From Patescibacteria group bacterium (lineage in GTDB: Bacteria; Patescibacteriota; Minisyncoccia; Minisyncoccales; PEYH01), in NCBI GenBank assembly GCA_018901715.1, contig JAHIEL010000074.1:1-10712 (forward strand): DNA of 10,712 bases, written 5' to 3'. Shown here piece after piece: positions 6,675 to 10,712 of the stretch (its first letter is position 1; each line of letters starts with the position of its first letter). Below the pieces are notes generated by a model. The model was not told where the DNA came from and searched no databases. It saw only the letters and a list, made by a program, of their open reading frames with translations. Position numbers and translations under genes: made by a program.

Positions 6675-6695
6675 TGCCGAGAAGTGTTCTCGGCA
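6675..6695. repeat. 9-bp inverted repeat with a 3-base loop
   Basis: TGCCGAGAA (6675-6683) and TTCTCGGCA (6687-6695) are perfect reverse complements separated by GTG. On the minus strand the hairpin is followed by AAAACTTTTTGG, a broken T tract, so a minus-strand terminator is conceivable. However, no minus-strand gene ends here, and only the plus-strand TraX promoter region follows. The function is unknown. Confidence 0.6.
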
Positions 6696-6734
6696 CATCT
6701 CATTTTAAACAAAACCTTTTTGATATGATATGAT

Positions 6735-6740
6735 TATAAT
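6735..6740 (+). promoter_or_regulatory. Consensus -10 box upstream of the TraX-family gene
   Basis: A perfect TATAAT sits 32 bases before the ATG at 6773, giving an expected leader of about 25 bases. I see no clear -35 hexamer at 16-18 bases upstream, and the TG at 6731-6732 is one base off the extended -10 position. The leader has no Shine-Dalgarno sequence. Confidence 0.45.
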
Positions 6741-6772
6741 ATGGTGCCCCACAAGAAACAATCTCTAAATAA

Positions 6773-7606
6773 ATGAATAATATAATCTTAAACAAAAAGC
6801 AAAGCGATTTTCTAAAACTCGTAGGCATTATAACTATGGCCATAGACCATATTGGCTTGATGTTTTTTCCTGAAATACAATTACTGCACATTATTGGTCG
6901 GCTCGCTTTCCCTATTTTTGCTTATCAGATAAGTTTGGGTTATATCTTTACTTCAAATATTAAAAAATATATTAAAAGATTATTCACCTTAGCCATAATA
7001 TCGCAAATCCCATTTGCTTTTTTGTATAATGATTTAAAATTCCGTCCATTAGAACTAAATATAATTTTCACATTATTGTTGGGCGTTGCAGTAATCGTGC
7101 TCTATGAAAAAATAATATTGCTTTCTCAAAAAAATAGTCCAAAAAATCTTATTCTCTCTTGCTCTTTTTTAGGTTTATTAATTTTATTGCCAGAAATTAT
7201 TAGCTTTGCCACGAATAGCGTGATTGATTTTTCATATGGCACTTACGGAGTATTAATGATATTCTTGTTTTATCTTTTCAGCCACAATTTCCAAAAACTA
7301 ATCATTGCCTATCTTGTTTTATCTTTTTGCAATCCAATTCCATTAATAATAAAAAGCGCTTATTGGCTTAATCTTTATGCGGAAGCTAATCTATGGCGAT
7401 TTATTGCTATAACCTGGCAAACCATTAGAAACAATTATTTTTTTAACGGTTTTTTTATCCAATTCTTTAGTTTAGGAATTTTGCCTTTACTTTATGGAAT
7501 AAAAAAAATCAAAGCTCTTAATTTCCAAATTAATAGAAGTTTATTTTATTATTTCTACCCTTTGCATATTGCGCTTCTAATTCTCATTAAGCTCTGCCTG
7601 CGATGA
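6773..7606 (+). CDS. TraX-family integral membrane protein
   Basis: This 277-residue protein has about eight hydrophobic segments. It shows the TraX (PF05857) pattern: MAIDHIG near the N-terminus (D25, H26), IGRLAFPIFAYQISLGYIFT (41-60) with invariant-looking G42, R43 and FP, a KRL basic turn (68-70), N96 before a hydrophobic helix, the DFSYGTYGV loop (152-160) and YYFYPLHIALL (259-269) at the end. In the F plasmid TraX acetylates the N-terminus of F pilin. Chromosomal relatives are membrane proteins probably acting as acyltransferases, with unknown substrates. No pilin or conjugation genes are visible here, so a pilin role is not supported. The ATG follows a -10 box but no ribosome binding site; the stop is TGA. 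Repeats of one palindrome family lie on both sides. The family call is strong, the substrate is unknown. Confidence 0.85.
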   Translation: MNNIILNKKQSDFLKLVGIITMAIDHIGLMFFPEIQLLHIIGRLAFPIFAYQISLGYIFTSNIKKYIKRLFTLAIISQIPFAFLYNDLKFRPLELNIIFTLLLGVAVIVLYEKIILLSQKNSPKNLILSCSFLGLLILLPEIISFATNSVIDFSYGTYGVLMIFLFYLFSHNFQKLIIAYLVLSFCNPIPLIIKSAYWLNLYAEANLWRFIAITWQTIRNNYFFNGFFIQFFSLGILPLLYGIKKIKALNFQINRSLFYYFYPLHIALLILIKLCLR

Positions 7607-7632
7607 GCCCCAGCTCTATATTCAAGAAATCT

Positions 7633-7661
7633 AACTCGGGGAAGTCCGACTTCCCCGAGTT
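7633..7661. repeat. Perfect 14-bp palindrome downstream of the TraX gene
   Basis: AACTCGGGGAAGTC (7633-7646) and GACTTCCCCGAGTT (7648-7661) pair perfectly around one C. The central 19 bases match the palindrome at 6632-6650 except for the middle base. It begins 27 bases after the TraX stop, so it could fold in the mRNA and protect or end the transcript, but no T tract follows. A dispersed repeat element is the alternative. Confidence 0.75.
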
Positions 7662-7679
7662 GAGCTTCCCCGAGTTGAG
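7650..7679. repeat. Two tandem copies of a 15-bp unit
   Basis: CTTCCCCGAGTTGAG occurs at 7650-7664 and again at 7665-7679 with no gap. The unit includes most of the right arm of the palindrome at 7633-7661, so one arm has been duplicated. In RNA either copy could pair with the left arm, giving two alternative hairpins. Confidence 0.7.
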
Positions 7680-7763
7680 TCCTACCAATGCTAAAAGATT
7701 TATATTCGCGATATTCAGCTCAATCTCTTGCGTAATCTGATACTTTATGCTACTTTATTTTAT

Positions 7764-8852
7764 ATGGAAAAAATACAAACACCATTAGAAAATAAAGAAA
7801 CTGTCTTCTTTCTTCCGCCAAAAGCAGGAGAAATGGTTGAAGGAATAATAATAGGCAATGACCGCTATTCTGTTTATATTGATTTAGGCGCTATTGGTAT
7901 TGGCATAATTTTCGGCAAAGAATATTATGCAGCAAAGAATATATTAAAGGGACTAAATCCAGGAGATGGAATCAAGGCAAAAGTGATTGAAATAGACAAC
8001 AGAGACGGATATATAGAGCTTTCTTTAAGAGAAGCAAAAGAAGAAGGTAGCTGGGAAAGATTGAAAAATATTGAACGAACTGGTGAGGTTATAAAAATAA
8101 AAATCAACGGCGCTAACAAGGGTGGGCTATTGGCTGAACTTCAGGAAATCAAGGGGTTTCTTCCTCTTTCTCAACTCTCAATTGAGCACTATCCAAGAGT
8201 TAAAGACGGCGATGCTACGGAAATTCTAAAATCTCTGCAACAATTAGTTGGAGAAGAACTGGAAGTTAAGATCATTGACGCAACAAAAGAGGAAAATAAA
8301 TTAATCTTTTCTGAAAAAGCAGTTACTTCAAAAGAAATCGGGGAGCTCCTAACTCAATATTCTCCAGGAGATACTGTTGAAGGAAAAATAACAGGCATAG
8401 CGGACTTTGGCGCTTTTATTAAATTTCCTATGATAGAAGAAGGGAAAGAAGACGACACTCTTCAAACTGAAGGGCTTATTCATATATCTGAACTTGACTG
8501 GCAATTGATTGACAGCGTAACAGATATTGTCAAAGTAGCAGATGTGGTAAAAGTAAAGATTATTGATATTTCAAAAGAGGGAAAAGTATCTCTATCTCTT
8601 AAAGCATTAAAAGAAGATCCGTGGAAAGAAATAGATAAGAAGTTTAAAAAAGGAGACCAAACAAAGGGTAGCGTTGTAAAGATTAATCAATTAGGCGCAT
8701 TTGTTGAAGTGGCGCCTAAAATTAGGGGCTTGCTCCACACATCTCAAAATCAAGCTAATGGACCAGTTGTTGTAAAAGACAAAGAATACAACTTTGAAAT
8801 AATCTCACTTGATCCTACTAATCACAAAATGGGTTTACGCCTAATAAGTTAA
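7764..8852 (+). CDS. rpsA: 30S ribosomal protein S1
   Basis: S1 helps the small ribosomal subunit bind and unfold mRNA. From the ATG at 7764 the protein has 362 residues and four S1 (OB-fold) domains at about 20-92, 106-188, 200-283 and 296-362. Domain 3 is the most typical (GDTVEGKITGIADFGAFIKF, then EGLIHISEL and VSLSLKAL). Domain 4 carries QLGAFVEVAPKIRGLLHTSQ. Domain 2 is divergent, as is usual for ribosome-bound domains. Domain 3 has a short acidic insert (about 223-234). Four domains is fewer than the six of E. coli and is common in Gram-positive and CPR bacteria. An upstream in-frame TTG at 7728 would add 12 residues, mostly hydrophobic and unlike S1, so ATG is preferred. No Shine-Dalgarno is seen. 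ftsH follows after 22 bases. Confidence 0.9.
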   Translation: MEKIQTPLENKETVFFLPPKAGEMVEGIIIGNDRYSVYIDLGAIGIGIIFGKEYYAAKNILKGLNPGDGIKAKVIEIDNRDGYIELSLREAKEEGSWERLKNIERTGEVIKIKINGANKGGLLAELQEIKGFLPLSQLSIEHYPRVKDGDATEILKSLQQLVGEELEVKIIDATKEENKLIFSEKAVTSKEIGELLTQYSPGDTVEGKITGIADFGAFIKFPMIEEGKEDDTLQTEGLIHISELDWQLIDSVTDIVKVADVVKVKIIDISKEGKVSLSLKALKEDPWKEIDKKFKKGDQTKGSVVKINQLGAFVEVAPKIRGLLHTSQNQANGPVVVKDKEYNFEIISLDPTNHKMGLRLIS

Positions 8853-8874
8853 AATAAATTAACCAACACTAAAA

Positions 8875-10712
8875 ATGAAAAAGGCTGCTCCTAATTTAAC
8901 TAAAAACTTTTTGGTTATTGTTTTAATATTTCTTTGCGCATCAGCTCTATTCTCTTTCTTTTATTCGGAACCAGAAGCAAAAAAAGAAGTTGCTCTAAGC
9001 CAGCTATCTCTTGATATTAATAATAAGAATATTGAAAAATTGATAGTTACTGGCAATGAAATTTCTATTTTCTATAAAGACGAAACACAAGCAGTTTCCA
9101 AAAAAGAAACAGAAAGTTCTCTTACTGAAACCTTAAAAAACTATGGAGTGACTGCAGAGGCCTTGAATGAAATAAATTTAACTATCAAAGAAGATGTAGA
9201 TGTTTGGGCAATGGTAAGCACAATATTCCTATTTGCTTTGCCTCTGTTATTCATATTCTGGCTCTTCTGGATATTTTCAAAGCAATCTAAGACAGGAGCT
9301 ATGCAGGCCTTTAATTTTTCAAAAGCAAAGGCGCGGGTCTTTGGAGCTGATGGTCATCCAAAACAAAAAATATCATTTAAAGATGTTGCTGGGCTTAAAG
9401 AGGCAAAACAAGAATTAGAGGAAATAGTTGAGTTTTTAAAGACACCAAAAAAGTTTCTAGATATGGGAGCTAAAATTCCAAGAGGTGTTTTACTATTAGG
9501 AGCTCCGGGAACAGGCAAAACCCTTTTAGCAAGAGCTGTAGCAGGAGAGAGTAATGTCCCTTTTCTATCTATTGCTGGTTCTGAATTTATAGAATTATTC
9601 GTTGGTGTTGGAAGTGGAAGAGTGCGCTCGCTATTTCAAGAGGCAAAAAAACACGACAGATCAATTATCTTTATTGATGAGCTTGATGCTATTGGCAGAA
9701 CAAGAGGGGCTGGATTTGGTGGAGGTCATGATGAAAGAGAACAGACCTTAAATCAAATCTTAGTTGAAATGGATGGTTTTGAAAGAGATTCTAAATGCAT
9801 AGTTATGGCTGCTACTAATAGAGGAGACATTTTGGACCCAGCGCTCTTGCGACCGGGCAGATTTGATAGACAAATTATCTTAGATATGCCAGACATTGAA
9901 GACAGAGAAGCAATTCTCAAAATTCATGCCAGAGGAAAACCATTAGCTAAAGATGCCAAATTAAGAGAAATAGCTGAAAGAACTCCGGGTTTTTCAGGAG
10001 CTGATTTAGAAAATCTTTTAAATGAAGCAGCAATTTTGGCAGCGAGAAGAAATAAAAAAGAGATTGCTCAAACAGAGTTGGCAGAGTCAATTGAAAAAGT
10101 TATGTTAGGTCCTGAAAGGAGAAGCCATGTTCTGTCTAAGAAAGAAAAAGAAATCTCTGCTTATCATGAAGCAGGACATGCCTTAGTTTCTACTTATACT
10201 TCAGAAGAAGAACCAGTAAGAAAAATATCTATTGTCTCAAGAGGTATGGCTGGCGGTTATACTTTAAAAATGCCGTCAGAGGAAAAAAGAATGAAAAATA
10301 GAAGTGATTTTATAGCAGACATTTCAACTCTTTTGGGTGGTTATTGCGCAGAAAAATTAATCTTTAAAGAGGTAAGCACTGGGGCAAGCAATGATTTAAA
10401 AAGGGCTTCTGATATTGCCAGGGGCTTGGTAAAAGAATATGGTATGTCATCTCTTGGGCCTATTGTTTTTGGTAAAAAAGAAGAGTTAAAATATTTAGGC
10501 ATGGCATTTAACGAAGAAAGGAATTATTCGGAAAAATTAGCCGAACAAATTGATAAAGAAGTTGAAAAAGCGTTTAAGGAAGCAAGAAAAAAAACTGAAA
10601 AAATCTTAAAAACAAAGAAAGGGCTCTTGAAAAAACTTGCTGAAAGATTGATTGAAAAAGAAACTATTGAAAGAGAAGAGCTTGAAAAAATACTCAAAAT
10701 AGGTAAAAAGAA
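8875..10712 (+). CDS. ftsH: ATP-dependent zinc metalloprotease FtsH (3' end outside the window)
   Basis: FtsH is a membrane-anchored hexameric AAA+ protease that pulls out and degrades membrane and soluble proteins. The visible 612 codons show an N-terminal membrane helix (about 12-31), a short extracytoplasmic domain, and a second helix (about 114-135). The AAA+ domain has Walker A GAPGTGKT (209-216), Walker B IIFIDELDAIG with D268 and E269, the pore loop FVGVG, and the second region of homology ATNRGDILDPALLRPGRFDR. The protease domain has HEAGH (431-435, zinc ligands H431 and H435, catalytic E432) and the third ligand D507 in STGASNDLKRA. All catalytic residues are present. Walker A has Ala where Pro is usual (GPPGTGKT). 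The charged C-terminal helix has begun, so little is likely missing. The ATG at 8875 lies 22 bases after rpsA and lacks an obvious ribosome binding site; the two are probably co-transcribed. Confidence 0.95.
   Translation, partial: MKKAAPNLTKNFLVIVLIFLCASALFSFFYSEPEAKKEVALSQLSLDINNKNIEKLIVTGNEISIFYKDETQAVSKKETESSLTETLKNYGVTAEALNEINLTIKEDVDVWAMVSTIFLFALPLLFIFWLFWIFSKQSKTGAMQAFNFSKAKARVFGADGHPKQKISFKDVAGLKEAKQELEEIVEFLKTPKKFLDMGAKIPRGVLLLGAPGTGKTLLARAVAGESNVPFLSIAGSEFIELFVGVGSGRVRSLFQEAKKHDRSIIFIDELDAIGRTRGAGFGGGHDEREQTLNQILVEMDGFERDSKCIVMAATNRGDILDPALLRPGRFDRQIILDMPDIEDREAILKIHARGKPLAKDAKLREIAERTPGFSGADLENLLNEAAILAARRNKKEIAQTELAESIEKVMLGPERRSHVLSKKEKEISAYHEAGHALVSTYTSEEEPVRKISIVSRGMAGGYTLKMPSEEKRMKNRSDFIADISTLLGGYCAEKLIFKEVSTGASNDLKRASDIARGLVKEYGMSSLGPIVFGKKEELKYLGMAFNEERNYSEKLAEQIDKEVEKAFKEARKKTEKILKTKKGLLKKLAERLIEKETIEREELEKILKIGKK

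Larger units (their letters stand above)
6458..6772. other. Divergent intergenic spacer with promoters and palindromes
   Basis: This 315-base spacer separates the minus-strand gyrA cluster from the plus-strand TraX gene. The edge next to the minus-strand gene is AT-rich and promoter-like. The middle (about 6556-6650) contains imperfect copies of a GGGGAAGTC/GACTTCCCC-type palindrome. A separate 9-bp hairpin follows at 6675-6695, then a perfect TATAAT before the TraX gene. I see no convincing protein-coding frame or tRNA in it. Neither flanking gene ends here, so the palindromes are not obvious terminators for them. Confidence 0.7.

Noticed and set aside
6700..6891. Minus-strand open frame of 63 codons
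   Set aside because: It overlaps the start of the TraX gene and its promoter and has no family resemblance.
7607..7680. Rho-independent terminator after the TraX gene
   Set aside because: The palindrome is strong but no T tract follows it, and the same palindrome also sits between divergent genes where no terminator is needed.
7701..7706. TATATT as a -10 box for rpsA
   Set aside because: No -35 hexamer at an acceptable spacing; TTGAGT at 7675 is 20 bases away and part of the tandem repeat.
7728..7763. TTG-started N-terminal extension of rpsA
   Set aside because: The 12 extra residues are hydrophobic and unlike S1, while the ATG at 7764 begins a typical S1 N-terminus.
7925..8119. Minus-strand open frame of 64 codons
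   Set aside because: It is antisense within rpsA, whose S1 domains are clear.
9233..9418. Plus-strand open frame of 61 codons
   Set aside because: It is out of frame within ftsH, which continues intact through this stretch.

Overview
The window is AT-rich and reads like a small-genome bacterium. My best guess is a member of the Candidate Phyla Radiation (Patescibacteria), perhaps Parcubacteria-like. This rests on the compact, overlapping genes, a four-domain ribosomal protein S1, a UlaG-like beta-lactamase-fold protein next to a tiny one-helix protein, and few Shine-Dalgarno sequences. Several genes end in TGA, so TGA is a stop and the recoded CPR lineages are unlikely. The lineage is an inference from gene content, not a database result.

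The left part (1-6457) is a tight minus-strand cluster. In transcription order it holds a UlaG-like metallo-beta-lactamase-fold protein, a 53-residue single-helix membrane protein (TTG start overlapping the previous stop), DNA gyrase subunit A, and the first 56 codons of a class I SAM-dependent methyltransferase. The genes overlap by 1-4 bases or lie 4 bases apart, so they are probably one transcript with coupled translation.

The gyrA gene is the main item. The 1823-residue precursor contains two inteins, of 470 and 525 residues, leaving an 828-residue GyrA after splicing. Intein 1 carries a LAGLIDADG endonuclease and lacks the usual block B histidine. Intein 2 carries an HNH endonuclease followed by about 13 short repeats built on a W-x-x-P core, spaced 17-18 or 21-22 residues apart. 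The inteins are separated by only 38 residues of gyrase, and both interrupt the enzyme before its catalytic tyrosine, so both must splice for gyrase to work.

A divergent spacer (6458-6772) holds promoter-like elements and a family of short palindromes with the core GGGGAAGTC/GACTTCCCC. A related, longer palindrome lies downstream of the next gene, so these elements bracket a TraX-family membrane protein gene (6773-7606).

The right part (plus strand) carries rpsA for ribosomal protein S1 and, 22 bases later, ftsH for the membrane AAA+ zinc protease, which runs off the window close to its expected end.
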